The position numbers and the translations under genes are program-made. A stretch of DNA of 64,000 nt from Desulfocapsa sp. GTDB taxonomy: Bacteria > Desulfobacterota > Desulfobulbia > Desulfobulbales > Desulfocapsaceae. The notes under the pieces were generated by a model. That model saw only the letters and a list, made by a program, of their open reading frames with translations. It searched no databases and was not told where the DNA came from. Shown here piece after piece: positions 27,614 through 37,179 of the stretch (its first letter is position 1; every line of letters begins with the position of its first letter). Where the stretch lies: NCBI GenBank assembly GCA_016765495.1, contig JAESPV010000025.1, positions 79,021 through 143,020 on the forward strand, read 5' to 3'.

Positions 27614-29149
27614 ATGACCAGAGAAATACTTATAAATACGACAAGTTATGAAACACGAATAGCACTTGTTGAAAACGGACAACTTGCAGAATTTCACCTC
27701 CAACGCCCAACAGAAAAAGCCTTGGTGGGAAATATTTACCGTGGACGGGTGGTAAGAGTTCTCCCTGGCATGCAGGCTGCATTTGTCGATATTGGCCTTG
27801 AACGAACTGGTTTTCTCTATGTTGACGATGTCTATATCTCCAATGCTGATCTTGATGCAAGGATGCTGAAACGGCAACACCCCAACGGAAAATTCGATTT
27901 CCCATCTTCTCTTCCAGATACAGACATTAATCGCTCACCCGGTATGAGCATAGAGAATATTCTCTATGAAGGTCAGGCCATAACGATACAAGTTGCTAAG
28001 GATACCATTGGGACAAAAGGTGCGAGACTAACTTGTCATATCACCTTGCCTTGCAGGAATCTTGTTTTTATGCCGTTCACTGAACACATTGGTATATCGA
28101 GGAAAATCCAGGGCGAAGAGACACGAAAGGCCCTAAAAGAACGCATTGAAGCCCTACGTCCTGCGGGAGCGGGATTTATTGTCCGCACTGTTGCAGAAAA
28201 TGCAACAGTGGAAGAACTTAAAGCAGATATGGAATTCCTCCTCCTGCTGTGGGATAAAATTCTGGACATTTCCAACAAAACACCCACCGCTCCTAGGCTG
28301 CTCCATGAAGATCTTGACATCACATTTCGATCAGTCCGCGATTACTTCACTGAAGACGTTCGCCACCTTGTCCTTGACGACCAGGAAACCTACGAGCAAC
28401 TACTCAAATTTGTTCACACATTTGCACCGAAACTTCAACAACGTATTTCATATTACCAGGGAGAGTCCCCTCTTTTTGTGACCCACGGTATTGATGTCGA
28501 AATAAGCAGAGCCCTGGAAAAAAAAGTGTGGCTACGCTCTGGCGGATACATCATCATTGAAACCACTGAGGCCTTATCTGTTGTCGACGTAAATACTGGC
28601 CGATATGTGGGAAAAAATGATCTTGAGGAAACAATTTTCAAGACCAACATGGAAGCAGTCAAAGAAATCGCCTATCAGTTAAGATTACGAAATATTGGTG
28701 GTATCATCATTATTGATTTTATTGATATGGAAGAAGAAGAACACCGGGAAGAACTTTTCACATCTTTTAAAGAAGCAGTTAAAAAGGATAAGAGCCGAAT
28801 AAACATCCTTAAACTCTCTGAGTTTGGTCTTGTCCAGATGACGCGGAAACGCAGCTGTGAAAATTTAAGTCAGATGATGTGTGAGCCTTGTCATTATTGT
28901 GCAGGTGAAGGTGTTCTCAAATCTCGCCGAACCATATGTTATGAGATATTCCGCAAAATTTCACGCAGAGCAAAGCGCCATAATAGTACAAATATTACCC
29001 TAACCGTTCATCCACGTATTGGTGACATGCTTCTTAAAGAAGAAGGACCAGCCACCAATGAACTGGAAAATGATATCGGAAAACGGTTAAGCATTGTTGT
29101 CAGCAACAAGTTGCATATCGAAAAATACCAGATTAACTGGGACGAATAA
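27614..29149 (+). CDS. rng: Ribonuclease G
   Basis: A 511-residue RNase E/G catalytic core. The S1 domain is near residues 35-110 (GNIYRGRVVRVLPGMQAAFVDIG). Metal-site aspartates lie in VVDVNTGRYVGK and IIIDFIDME. The zinc-link cysteines lie in MMCEPCHYCAGEGV. The length matches RNase G (about 490), without the RNase E scaffold tail. It handles 16S rRNA 5' maturation and mRNA decay. It is divergent from the glycosyltransferase gene and followed by the M23 peptidase gene. Confidence 0.93.
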   Translation: MTREILINTTSYETRIALVENGQLAEFHLQRPTEKALVGNIYRGRVVRVLPGMQAAFVDIGLERTGFLYVDDVYISNADLDARMLKRQHPNGKFDFPSSLPDTDINRSPGMSIENILYEGQAITIQVAKDTIGTKGARLTCHITLPCRNLVFMPFTEHIGISRKIQGEETRKALKERIEALRPAGAGFIVRTVAENATVEELKADMEFLLLLWDKILDISNKTPTAPRLLHEDLDITFRSVRDYFTEDVRHLVLDDQETYEQLLKFVHTFAPKLQQRISYYQGESPLFVTHGIDVEISRALEKKVWLRSGGYIIIETTEALSVVDVNTGRYVGKNDLEETIFKTNMEAVKEIAYQLRLRNIGGIIIIDFIDMEEEEHREELFTSFKEAVKKDKSRINILKLSEFGLVQMTRKRSCENLSQMMCEPCHYCAGEGVLKSRRTICYEIFRKISRRAKRHNSTNITLTVHPRIGDMLLKEEGPATNELENDIGKRLSIVVSNKLHIEKYQINWDE

Positions 29150-29228
29150 TTCCTTTTAGGAACGGGAACGGAATAAGATATTCAATTTATTTCGTGTTCG
29201 TCCTTATTACAATACTCAGTGAAATACT

Positions 29229-30605
29229 ATGACACGATTCAATAGCAGACGTAAAAAGAAAGGTGCATCGTTTCCTTTTTATCTTATAATCGTTCTCCTT
29301 CTTGCAGGAGCTGGCGGCTATGTTTTTTTAACCTTTTTTGAAGGTGAAAAGCCATTAATTGTTGGAAATGATCTTCCTGCTTATATTGGAAAAAAGACCA
29401 ATGTAACACTCACCATAAGTGATGCCAGGAGTGGTCTCCGTTCAACGCAAATTGCAATTATCCAGAACGGAAAAGAAAAAAATCTTCTCACAAAAGATTT
29501 CCCAAGAAAACAAAAAGATGGTTCAGGCGGAACTGCCAAGGATGAGATTTCACTTGACATAGACACTAAAGCCCTGAAATTAAAAGAAGGTGAAGCTGTA
29601 ATCCATGTAGTAGCTACTGATTATTCATTGCGTGGTTTCATGAAAGGAAATAGCACTGAATTATTCCATAAGGTCACTATAGATACCAAGCCACCTAAAG
29701 TTTCCATAATTCACAGTGAACGATATATTAAACCGGGTGGAGCAGGAATTGTTATTTACAGTGTAGATGACACTGTAAAACATGGTATTATGTTGAATAA
29801 TAAATACCATCCCGGTTTTCCGTTGACCGACGGATCTGATTCAAAATATATTGCTTACATTGCCCTACCCTACTCTGCCGAAAAAATCTCACAGGCACAT
29901 GTATTTGCAAAAGATATTTCAGGAAACCAAACCATTAAGCCCTTCGCTCCCATATTAAATAATCCCAAACATAAAAAAGATACAATTTATGTAGGAGATG
30001 GCTTTCTCTCAAAAAAAATTCCTGAATTTGAAGAATACTATCCCGAAATGGAAGGCGATATGCTCCAGAAATACCTCTACTCAAACCGTGTTATTCGGAA
30101 ATCGAACAATCAGACAATACACGATCATTGTCTGAGCCCTGAGCAGAAACAACTCTGGGAGGGACGTTTTGTTCGTATGGCAGGAAGCGGAAAATCCGGT
30201 TTTGCCGATCATCGCACCTATTTTTACAAAGGGAAAGCCATCGACAAACAGGTGCATTTAGGGATGGACATTGCCTCAACCAGGCATGCGGAAGTCAAAG
30301 CTGCCGGTACAGGAAAAGTTGTTTTCAGCGATTATCTCGGGATTTATGGAAATATGGTGATGCTGGATCATGGTCAGGGAGTCTTCAGCCTCTACTCGCA
30401 CTTAAGCCAGATTAATGTTTCCCTGGATGATATGCTCAAGAAAGGAGACGTTCTGGGTAATTCCGGTACCAGCGGAATGGCGGGAGGCGATCACCTGCAT
30501 TTTTCCATGCTGGTTAACGGAATTTTTGTAGATCCTAAGGAATGGTGGGATCAACACTGGATAGATGTGACCATTGACGGGCCAATGGCTGATGCGAAGT
30601 TCTGA
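29229..30605 (+). CDS. M23-family metallopeptidase, membrane-anchored
   Basis: A 458-residue protein. A basic N-terminus and one membrane helix (about 15-37) precede a beta-rich region (40-290, Ig-like strands). A LytM/M23 domain lies at 335-445: HLGMDIAST supplies the first zinc His/Asp, then GNMVMLDHGQG, YSHLSQI, and HLHF as the final zinc ligand. These residues look intact, so it should be an active murein endopeptidase in the periplasm, unlike the degenerate EnvC/NlpD activators. It lies 79 nt after rng. Confidence 0.9.
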   Translation: MTRFNSRRKKKGASFPFYLIIVLLLAGAGGYVFLTFFEGEKPLIVGNDLPAYIGKKTNVTLTISDARSGLRSTQIAIIQNGKEKNLLTKDFPRKQKDGSGGTAKDEISLDIDTKALKLKEGEAVIHVVATDYSLRGFMKGNSTELFHKVTIDTKPPKVSIIHSERYIKPGGAGIVIYSVDDTVKHGIMLNNKYHPGFPLTDGSDSKYIAYIALPYSAEKISQAHVFAKDISGNQTIKPFAPILNNPKHKKDTIYVGDGFLSKKIPEFEEYYPEMEGDMLQKYLYSNRVIRKSNNQTIHDHCLSPEQKQLWEGRFVRMAGSGKSGFADHRTYFYKGKAIDKQVHLGMDIASTRHAEVKAAGTGKVVFSDYLGIYGNMVMLDHGQGVFSLYSHLSQINVSLDDMLKKGDVLGNSGTSGMAGGDHLHFSMLVNGIFVDPKEWWDQHWIDVTIDGPMADAKF

Positions 30606-30638
30606 TCTGCGGGGATTTTTAGTGGATTACTTACGAGC

Positions 30639-30690
30639 ACCAGTGATAGACACTGTAAAAAAGCATTTTTATACAGTGTCTAACACTGGT
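30639..30690. terminator. Long hairpin between convergent genes
   Basis: Arms ACCAGTGATAGACACTGTA (30639-30657) and TACAGTGTCTAACACTGGT (30672-30690) pair over 19 bp with one mismatch. The stem continues inward through A- and T-rich segments. It lies between the M23 gene and the opposing zinc-ribbon gene, a natural place for a bidirectional terminator. T-runs flank the stem less clearly than usual. Confidence 0.55.
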
Positions 30691-30697
30691 ATCGGCT

Positions 30698-30865
30698 CTA
30701 ATCGTCCATCTCATAATCTGGCCCCCCACAAAGTTTACAGCGCAGTACGGGATCATCTTTGTCAAAAATATATTCCCAGTTTTTTGCTCTTATTTCTTCC
30801 TCACGTTCACGTCCACAGGTTATACAAACCCAGATATCACCGTCTTCTGTCTCAAATAGATGCAT
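30698..30865 (-). CDS. Small zinc-ribbon protein
   Basis: 55 residues from ATG 30865, chosen for GAGGAG 7 nt upstream. Two CxxC knuckles (WVCITCGRE and LRCKLCGGP) separated by about 26 residues form a one-domain zinc ribbon or rubredoxin-like fold. The C-terminus is acidic. Function is unknown; similar small proteins are frequent in sulfate reducers. Confidence 0.7.
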   Translation of the reverse strand: MHLFETEDGDIWVCITCGREREEEIRAKNWEYIFDKDDPVLRCKLCGGPDYEMDD

Positions 30866-30904
30866 ACTCTTATCTCCTCTATACAAATAGTTATATTTTC
30901 ATGG

Positions 30905-31012
30905 ATCGGAAATTCAAAATTTTCTGTGGGAATTTCCCCTATGTAAGTCATCAGTTGCTGACACCAAATACCTAATGCCGAAAGCTGAACACCTTCAGCC
31001 CACAGGGCATCG
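30905..31012 (-). repeat. Dispersed intergenic repeat, copy R3
   Basis: Read on the minus strand: core CGATGCCCTGTGGGCTGAAGG (31012-30992), then degenerate heptamers TGTTCAG, CTTTCGG, CATTAGG, TATTTGG, then GGGGAAATTCCCACAGAAAA and a TTTCCGATC end near 30905. It has all three parts in the same order as R1 and R6. It occupies the gap upstream of the zinc-ribbon gene. Confidence 0.6.
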
Positions 31013-31176
31013 CGTTCATAATGTAAATCTTGAATACCTTACCTATCTCTTTTTCACAAGCTTTGCGGTGGAAAAGTAAGTTCTTTCTTGTGGCCTTTTA
31101 TATTATTTTGTAAACTCTGGCCAAAAAAAGTTGATACTACTCTTCAGCCCACACATACAGATATCCATCATAGATA

Positions 31177-32400
31177 ATGTCAAAACCCACCAGATTACCA
31201 AAACTGTTATATAGCTACCTGGCAACAGAAATGCTGGCACCCTTCTTTGCCAGTTTTCTTGTTATGAACAGTGTTTTTTTTCTGGTAAAACTCATCCCTT
31301 TCCTCAATGTTGTACTTGATCTTGAAATAAGTTTTGTAGATTTTGTTCGTCTCTTTCTGTATCTGTTTCCTAACTTGCTCCTCTACTCTATCCCCATGGC
31401 GGCAATGATGGGGGTCATCATTTCATTCACCAGGCTTTCTGCAGATACTGAAATTTCAGCCCTAAAAGCCAGTGGAATCAGTCTCTATCAAATGCTTCCT
31501 CCGGTTATCATCGTTTCTGCTGTCATAGCAATCCTTGCAGGATATTTTTCAGCCACCTTAATTCCAAAGTCTGAAATAGCAATGAAACAACTCATGTTTC
31601 AAGTGGCCAAAGAAAAAATTGACAAGGGTATTAAGGAACATCAATTCACAGAAGCGCTGGGAGATCTTGTGGTCTATGTTGAAGCCATAGATAAAGAGAG
31701 TGGGAAATGGACCAATGTATGGGTCTCCGACATGCGCGGCCAGACAAACCCAATCATAACAATGGCTCAGTTTGGCACAATGGAGGCGCAGATAGACAAT
31801 ATGCTGGTCACCATAACCCTTGAAAATGGCAGCCTTCACCGACCAGATGATTTCAGATCACAAATAATCAGTTTTAAAAAATATACGATTAATATTCCAC
31901 TACAGCCTCCAACAGTACTTGATGGTGAAGATGTAACCCGTTTGGATGTTTCTTCACTCACCATGGCACAATTGCAGGAATCCATAAAAGATGTCGGACC
32001 TGATACCAGTAAAGGACGGGAAATGCTGGTGCAATACCATAAACGCATTGTCCTTCCTGTGGGATGCTTTATTTTAAGCCTCCTTGGGTTACCTCTCGGT
32101 TTGCAGGCAGGGCCAGGGAGAAGGGCAGCCGGGGTGCCACTCGGACTCGCCTTTTTTATTCTGTACTACATCCTTTTCACAATGGGTAAAAACTTTGCAG
32201 TGGATAATGGCTATCCTGTTGGCCTTGCTATGTGGTTACCAAACGGAATATTTTTTATTATCACTATTTACTTCATCAGGCAAACTGCCAACGAACATTC
32301 TATCATTCCTGATCTGATAAAAAATATTTTCACATCGATTATTGATAAATGGATTTCTCCAGGTTTGAGAAGGATGAAATATCGTTTCAAGAACCGCTGA
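31177..32400 (+). CDS. lptF: LPS export permease, LptF/LptG family
   Basis: A 407-residue YjgP/YjgQ-family protein. Membrane helices lie at about 20-45, 60-85 and 105-125. A periplasmic beta-jellyroll domain follows (about 140-270), then three C-terminal helices (295-375) with VLPVGCFILSLLGLPLG and RRAAGVPLGLAFF. It works with a partner permease and LptB to extract LPS from the inner membrane. Normally a second homologue is adjacent; here an IS element lies 170 nt downstream instead. The choice of LptF over LptG is tentative. Confidence 0.85.
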   Translation: MSKPTRLPKLLYSYLATEMLAPFFASFLVMNSVFFLVKLIPFLNVVLDLEISFVDFVRLFLYLFPNLLLYSIPMAAMMGVIISFTRLSADTEISALKASGISLYQMLPPVIIVSAVIAILAGYFSATLIPKSEIAMKQLMFQVAKEKIDKGIKEHQFTEALGDLVVYVEAIDKESGKWTNVWVSDMRGQTNPIITMAQFGTMEAQIDNMLVTITLENGSLHRPDDFRSQIISFKKYTINIPLQPPTVLDGEDVTRLDVSSLTMAQLQESIKDVGPDTSKGREMLVQYHKRIVLPVGCFILSLLGLPLGLQAGPGRRAAGVPLGLAFFILYYILFTMGKNFAVDNGYPVGLAMWLPNGIFFIITIYFIRQTANEHSIIPDLIKNIFTSIIDKWISPGLRRMKYRFKNR

Positions 32401-32570
32401 TGCTGTAACTGCTTACATGTGTTAACCCAACCTTGAAACTTTGAATTAACATTTCCTATAATTACAAGTGATTACCTCATGTCTGATTTGGAGCTTGGCA
32501 CTACATTTGTCATTTCGCAGCTATAGTAGTTTTAACGATATTATCCTGGATGATGTTTCAATTTTAACAG

Positions 32571-32589
32571 TGAATCAGCAATTCCCGAA
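32571..32589 (+). repeat. IS terminal inverted repeat, left
   Basis: TGAATCAGCAATTCCCGAA; matches the right end with two differences (AA versus GG after TCAGC). Confidence 0.7.
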
Positions 32590-32785
32590 GCAAGCCTCAT
32601 TGTAGATTAAAAAAGTGTATATAGGCCATGTGATTCAGCAATATACTGTTTTCAACAGAATTCGATCAAGTTGTCGATTCTGGACAATGAAAAAGGCTCC
32701 AAATTACATTTTTTGAGCGTAATGCTCCATTCGTCCCTTCCTGTTTTTTCAGAAAGGGAGCCATTGTTCTTTGAAAATTGAAAGA

Positions 32786-34153
32786 TCACTCTCGTAGATC
32801 GATTGGCACCCAGCCCAGAAGAATCCGGTACAGGTGCGCCATGTTTTCGAAGATAAAGCCGTGGAACCAAAAACGGATCTTCTCCCAGAGAGACTTCTTT
32901 GTTTTCCATTCTTTCCATAATGCGTTGAATAAGGGACAGCATCGCTGTTGAATTTGGTCAACCAAAAAGGCCAGCATCATGAGCAGAACAAAGACTACGC
33001 TTAGATTCTTTTTCCCTAATCCGTAATTATGGCCAAAGCTATACCCCTGGTTCTTGAGCGTATTAAAGGTTTCATTCTCGATTTTCCAACGTGCACGACC
33101 TCCACGCATTATTTTCATGGCATTTTCTTTGGTGACGGTAAAATCAGTAACCCAACTGAACCTTTTTGTTTTACCGGTGACTGAATTTTCTTCTCTGTAG
33201 TCGATATAATTGACTCGTGTGTTCTGATTAGAGTTGTTTAACGGGACATCATTCATTATGCAAAAACAATGATGGATGTCTGGATTGTCTTTATCTGCAA
33301 TCACAAACTCTGTCGTCTCTCCAGCTTCAGATGCTGTTGCTACATGTTGGAAAAGGTATTTATGTCCTTTGGGCTTGACTCCAAGAATATAATGAATCTT
33401 GTGTTCCTTGAGATCGTCAATATGGGGGGCATTTGAACTCAGCGCATCCTCGTTGACAATCAATGGTAAATGAGGATGCTCTCTGCGCAAATGAGAAAGA
33501 AAACGTTTTGCAGCATTACGCTCACAATCATTTTTGTTGTCGCCATCCTGTTGCATAATCATCTCAGGACAAAGAGGAAAAACTTCCTTATAATCAGGAT
33601 GAACAATGGCTGCGCCAAGCATCTGAAGGTGATAAGTGACCTCTCCTGTGGCACGTCGAACCTTTTCCATGCAAGATTTGTTGTGTCGTGTCTTGGATGA
33701 AAAATACCCTGTTCCATCGAGATTTAAAAGGTAGCAGTCTTCCATAAAGATCATTTTCTCAAAAACTTTCCCTCGTTGTAATTGGCGAAAAGCGTCTTTA
33801 AAAAGAGGTCTGAGATCATTTGGGTCGACATCATCAAGAATGTCACGCATGGAGGTGTCACATGGTATTTTACTGATACCGTAAATACTCATGAGATTTT
33901 GAGGCCCCTTGCGCCGTCTCTCATCAAAGGCTAACAGGGAAGGATCTTTTAATGAAAAAACTGCAAAGCCAGACATTAACGCATCTGTCAGGGAGATTTC
34001 TACTTTTCCTTTACGGTGATCATCGATTTTGTCAAATCCTTTCCGTAAGGTGCCGAAGAGGGCATCAGCATTAAGATGCTTACGTAATTTGATCTTGTTA
34101 GCGTGATCAAGTGCTTTCTTTGCTTGCTTCATAAGTGATTTGATATACGACAT
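32786..34153 (-). CDS. DDE transposase (ISNCY/IS4-like)
   Basis: 455 residues from ATG 34153, chosen for AGGGAG 6 nt upstream over an ATG at 34201. Candidate catalytic residues: Asp in LLNLDGTGYF, Asp in LIVNEDALSS, and Glu in RARWKIENETFNTLKNQGY, which resembles the IS4-type C-terminal signature. The N-terminus has a basic helical region for end binding. The frame is intact, so the element may be active. Confidence 0.85.
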   Translation of the reverse strand: MSYIKSLMKQAKKALDHANKIKLRKHLNADALFGTLRKGFDKIDDHRKGKVEISLTDALMSGFAVFSLKDPSLLAFDERRRKGPQNLMSIYGISKIPCDTSMRDILDDVDPNDLRPLFKDAFRQLQRGKVFEKMIFMEDCYLLNLDGTGYFSSKTRHNKSCMEKVRRATGEVTYHLQMLGAAIVHPDYKEVFPLCPEMIMQQDGDNKNDCERNAAKRFLSHLRREHPHLPLIVNEDALSSNAPHIDDLKEHKIHYILGVKPKGHKYLFQHVATASEAGETTEFVIADKDNPDIHHCFCIMNDVPLNNSNQNTRVNYIDYREENSVTGKTKRFSWVTDFTVTKENAMKIMRGGRARWKIENETFNTLKNQGYSFGHNYGLGKKNLSVVFVLLMMLAFLVDQIQQRCCPLFNALWKEWKTKKSLWEKIRFWFHGFIFENMAHLYRILLGWVPIDLRE

Positions 34154-34276
34154 GTGGCGCTCCCTGTAAGTGGTTAGTATTCCTACAGAAAAAATCGCCA
34201 TTTTTCGGATGCTGTGTCAAGTTAAAACTTTACTTTTAAAATATTTTTTATATTATAAATTCAGCCAGTTACACAC

Positions 34277-34305
34277 TTGCAACCCATTACTAACATGGGT
34301 TGCAA
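34277..34305. repeat. Hairpin in the IS upstream region
   Basis: Perfect 11-bp arms TTGCAACCCAT (34277-34287) and ATGGGTTGCAA (34295-34305) with loop TACTAAC. It lies between the right IS end and the transposase start. It may block outside transcription from reading into the transposase. Confidence 0.5.
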
Positions 34306-34377
34306 ATGTTGTTAAAATTCACGAAAGTTTACGAAACCGAAATTAGGAATTGCTGCTATTGCTGCGATTCAGGATGG

Positions 34378-34396
34378 TTCGGGAACCGCTGATTCA
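34378..34396 (-). repeat. IS terminal inverted repeat, right
   Basis: On the minus strand TGAATCAGCGGTTCCCGAA, the partner of the left repeat. Confidence 0.7.
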
Positions 34397-34401
34397 TGGA
34401 T

Positions 34402-34667
34402 AACTCCTATCTTTAAATTTAGAACACCTTATGGAGTGTGTCAGACTGCGAATCAAGGATATTGATTTTGATCGTAAACATATTCACGTACTTGGGAAGG
34501 GCAACAAGTGGCGAAGGTCAAACCCTTGCATCATGCCGACCGGGAAGAAGGATTTGGCAATGCCTTTTCCCTTCAAAAAAAAAAGATCCATTGACCCCAG
34601 ATCGAGAAAAGAACAACGCCATCATGTTATGGAAGCGGGCCTGCATTTTGCCGCAATTTCATTTTAA
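34402..34667 (+). pseudogene. Broken integron-integrase-like tyrosine recombinase
   Basis: The frame opens after a stop and reads EHLMECVRLRIKDIDFDRK then HIHVLGKGNKWR, the core region that follows the first catalytic Arg patch in IntI/Xer-type recombinases. Further on, KRSIDPRSRKEQRHHVMEAGLH matches the segment special to integron integrases (S-x-DPRS...RRHH). Between them sequence is missing or frameshifted (NPCIMPTGKKDL). The N-terminus and the C-terminal catalytic Tyr are absent. It is therefore a remnant, abutting the IS end. No attC-like array was found beside it. Confidence 0.7.
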
Positions 34668-34716
34668 TCCACGTTGCAAGGATGGCAGGTCTTTTATTAA
34701 CTCACAACCATAATAT

Positions 34717-35340
34717 CTAAATACTTTCTTCCCTTGCTTCCTCAATAGCCTTCTTCAAAGCGGCAATATGCACATAACCGGCAAAATGGACAGGACTTTT
34801 TCCGCTCACAGGGTCAAAACCACTGGGATCCGCAGAACAAAAATACTGTACCTGCCTGGGAAGCCTCGTCAGAACATCCTCAACCTCACAACCGATATAT
34901 TCCTGTAAAGCATCCTGCGTAGCGCCGCAAGGGGCGCCTCGTACTACAGAAATATCCAGAATTCGATTCCGCTCAAGTGTTACTTTATATTCAGGAAGTC
35001 CAAACTTCTCTCCATAAATACCAAGCTTATCACTCTTCCCGAGCCCGCAACATGTGAATGGTGTAAATCCTCCACCTTTTTTTCCTGGAGAAACGACAGG
35101 GATTCCCTTTTGTTCACAAATAGTTATCAGATAGTGTGAAAGATCTGGATGCTTTAAGTAATTTAATACCAGATCTGCTGTAAAATCATCATCAATAAAT
35201 TCTTCAGGGTCATCTATAAAATCTGGAAGAACATCATCAATCGATACTATTTCAGTGATCCTTATTGGGGATCCATGCTGTTGCACTCCTTCAATTTTCT
35301 GTTCTCCAGATCCCTGTTGTTGAAATACAAGTATCTCCAT
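34717..35340 (-). CDS. DUF166-family protein
   Basis: 207 residues from ATG 35340; an in-frame ATG at 35355 is the alternative. ILVFQQQGSGEQKIEGV at the N-terminus, a central VVSPGKKGGGFTPFTCCGLG, and VVRGAPCGATQDA are the conserved Cys/Gly features I associate with DUF166, a family also seen in methanogens and annotated there as a possible thymidylate synthase. The biochemical role is not established. Conserved cysteines (TCCG, APCGAT) suggest metal or Fe-S binding. It is divergent from nnr. Confidence 0.7.
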   Translation of the reverse strand: MEILVFQQQGSGEQKIEGVQQHGSPIRITEIVSIDDVLPDFIDDPEEFIDDDFTADLVLNYLKHPDLSHYLITICEQKGIPVVSPGKKGGGFTPFTCCGLGKSDKLGIYGEKFGLPEYKVTLERNRILDISVVRGAPCGATQDALQEYIGCEVEDVLTRLPRQVQYFCSADPSGFDPVSGKSPVHFAGYVHIAALKKAIEEAREESI

Positions 35341-35559
35341 TGCCTGTTTCCCCATAATTAGTTATTATGCATAACAAAAAACATTCGACATACTATCAAA
35401 TACAATTAGAATTTGTTTATACTGGCTATCGTACTTATCCAGCATTTCTTACATAGAGTCAGAGTTTGTCCGCCGGAACACCTTAACATACTCAGGAAGG
35501 TACGCTAATTCCTTTTTTAAAATAGTACTTTCCTGATTTATTTTGCCCTGGGAATCCCC

Positions 35560-37167
35560 ATGAAGTTACCTAACGCTGCGGAAATGCGCAGACTCGACAA
35601 AAGTGCAATCGAAGAATACCATATTCCAGGAATTATTCTTATGGAAAATGCCGGTCTGGGAACTGTTCGAATGATGGAGCAGGAACTCGGCAATCCCGGA
35701 AACTCCTTTGCTCTCATCTTTATAGGGCCTGGTAACAATGGAGGTGATGGGCTGGTCATTGGCAGACACCTCCATCAAAGAGGCTGCAGGCCAATATTCA
35801 TTTTTCTTGTTGATCCCGATAAGCTTACTTCCGATGCTGCGGCCAATATGGTCATTGTCCGTAAATTAAAGCTCCCCTACCACATCATAGATTCAAGCAA
35901 TCGTGTACATACATTACCAGTTCTGTATAGGCAGTTTATCAATCAAGGACCATGTTATGCAATTGTTGATGCCATTTTCGGTACAGGGCTTCACAGGCCT
36001 GTAACAGAACATTTTGCAGAAAGTATACAGTTTATTAACTGCTCAGATTCTGTTCACAGTGTCCCTGTAATTGCTGTTGACATCCCATCTGGATTGAATT
36101 CAGACAATGGTAAAATCCTTGGGAACAGCGTTCGAGCCGATCATACAGCCACTTATGCTTGTCAAAAACCCGGGCATATCCTCCACAATGGTCCCGAGTT
36201 TTGCGGAAAAATCCATATCATAGATATTGGTATCCCTCCTGAGGTTTTGGATCATGCTCAAATTAATACTGTACTGCTCGACAAGGAAACAGCAAGCACC
36301 ATCACTGCACCATTAAACCGTGTCGATAATGTTCACAAGGGCACTCATGGACACCTGGCTATTCTTGCCGGCTCCATAGGAAAAACCGGAGCAGCAATCC
36401 TTGCAGTAAAGGCTGCCTTAAGGACCGGAGCAGGACTTGTCAGTCTCTTCGCTCCAAATAACCTCAATGCAATATACGAAAGTCTGTTGATAGAGGCAAT
36501 GACCATTCCCCTTCCTTCATCCGTGTCTTTCTTTAATAATAATGATTTAGCATTTATAGAAGAAAACCTGAAAGGAAAAAAGGCTCTTATTATAGGCCCT
36601 GGAATAGGTTCAGACCCGGCCACTTCAGAACTGGTATTGAGGCTATATGAAACCGTAAAAATTCCAATGGTTATAGATGCAGACGCACTAAATATCATAG
36701 CGGAAAATCGCTACAGTCTGCCATCTGCAGCAGGCCCGCGGATTTTCACTCCTCACCCCGGAGAGATGTCACGTCTCCTGGGATGCAGTGTCGAAGAACT
36801 TCAGGACAGTCGGATCCAAGGCACCGAGACAGCCTGTAATTTTTTCAGTAGAGATCGTAAAGACTGTATTATGATCCTAAAAGGCGCAGGAACGATAGTT
36901 ACCTCATCAGGAGGAATTACCTATATCAACACCAGTGGTAACCCAGGTATGGCAACGGGCGGTATGGGAGATGTCCTCGCTGGTATTATCGGAGCGTTAC
37001 TTTGTCAAGACTTAAGCCCTGAAGGGGCATCTGCAGCCGGAGTATATCTCCATGGAATGGCAGGTGACAAACTCTATGAGCAAAATGGTTTTGGATATAC
37101 AGCGACAGAACTTGGAGATAAGATACCTTTTTGTCTTTCCAGTCTGCTGAAAAACAAATCCATTTAA
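35560..37167 (+). CDS. nnr: Bifunctional NAD(P)H-hydrate epimerase / ADP-dependent dehydratase
   Basis: A 535-residue two-domain protein. The N-terminal YjeF epimerase half (1-225) has MRRLDKSAIEEYHIPGIILMEN and GPGNNGGDGLVIGRHL. The C-terminal carbohydrate-kinase-like dehydratase half (235-530) has HKGTHGHLAILAGS, FTPHPGEMSRLL and GNPGMATGGMGDVLAGII. It repairs hydrated NADH/NADPH. It converges on the CheB-like gene with only 12 nt between stops. Confidence 0.95.
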   Translation: MKLPNAAEMRRLDKSAIEEYHIPGIILMENAGLGTVRMMEQELGNPGNSFALIFIGPGNNGGDGLVIGRHLHQRGCRPIFIFLVDPDKLTSDAAANMVIVRKLKLPYHIIDSSNRVHTLPVLYRQFINQGPCYAIVDAIFGTGLHRPVTEHFAESIQFINCSDSVHSVPVIAVDIPSGLNSDNGKILGNSVRADHTATYACQKPGHILHNGPEFCGKIHIIDIGIPPEVLDHAQINTVLLDKETASTITAPLNRVDNVHKGTHGHLAILAGSIGKTGAAILAVKAALRTGAGLVSLFAPNNLNAIYESLLIEAMTIPLPSSVSFFNNNDLAFIEENLKGKKALIIGPGIGSDPATSELVLRLYETVKIPMVIDADALNIIAENRYSLPSAAGPRIFTPHPGEMSRLLGCSVEELQDSRIQGTETACNFFSRDRKDCIMILKGAGTIVTSSGGITYINTSGNPGMATGGMGDVLAGIIGALLCQDLSPEGASAAGVYLHGMAGDKLYEQNGFGYTATELGDKIPFCLSSLLKNKSI

Positions 37168-37179
37168 AGCCTTTGCAAA

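Larger units (their letters stand above)
32571..34396. mobile_element. Insertion sequence, ISNCY/IS4-like, about 1.83 kb
   Basis: The element is bounded by inverted repeats TGAATCAGCAATTCCCGAA (32571-32589) and, on the other strand, TGAATCAGCGGTTCCCGAA (34396-34378), 17 of 19 matching. It contains one full-length transposase gene on the minus strand. The 3' side of the transposase (32590-32785) is non-coding. No convincing target duplication is seen: flanks are TTAACAG and TGGATAAC. It sits between lptF and a broken tyrosine-recombinase gene. Confidence 0.75.

Noticed and set aside
34261-34716. attC sites beside the integrase remnant
   Set aside because: The hairpin at 34277-34305 lies inside the IS and lacks the paired core sites of attC.
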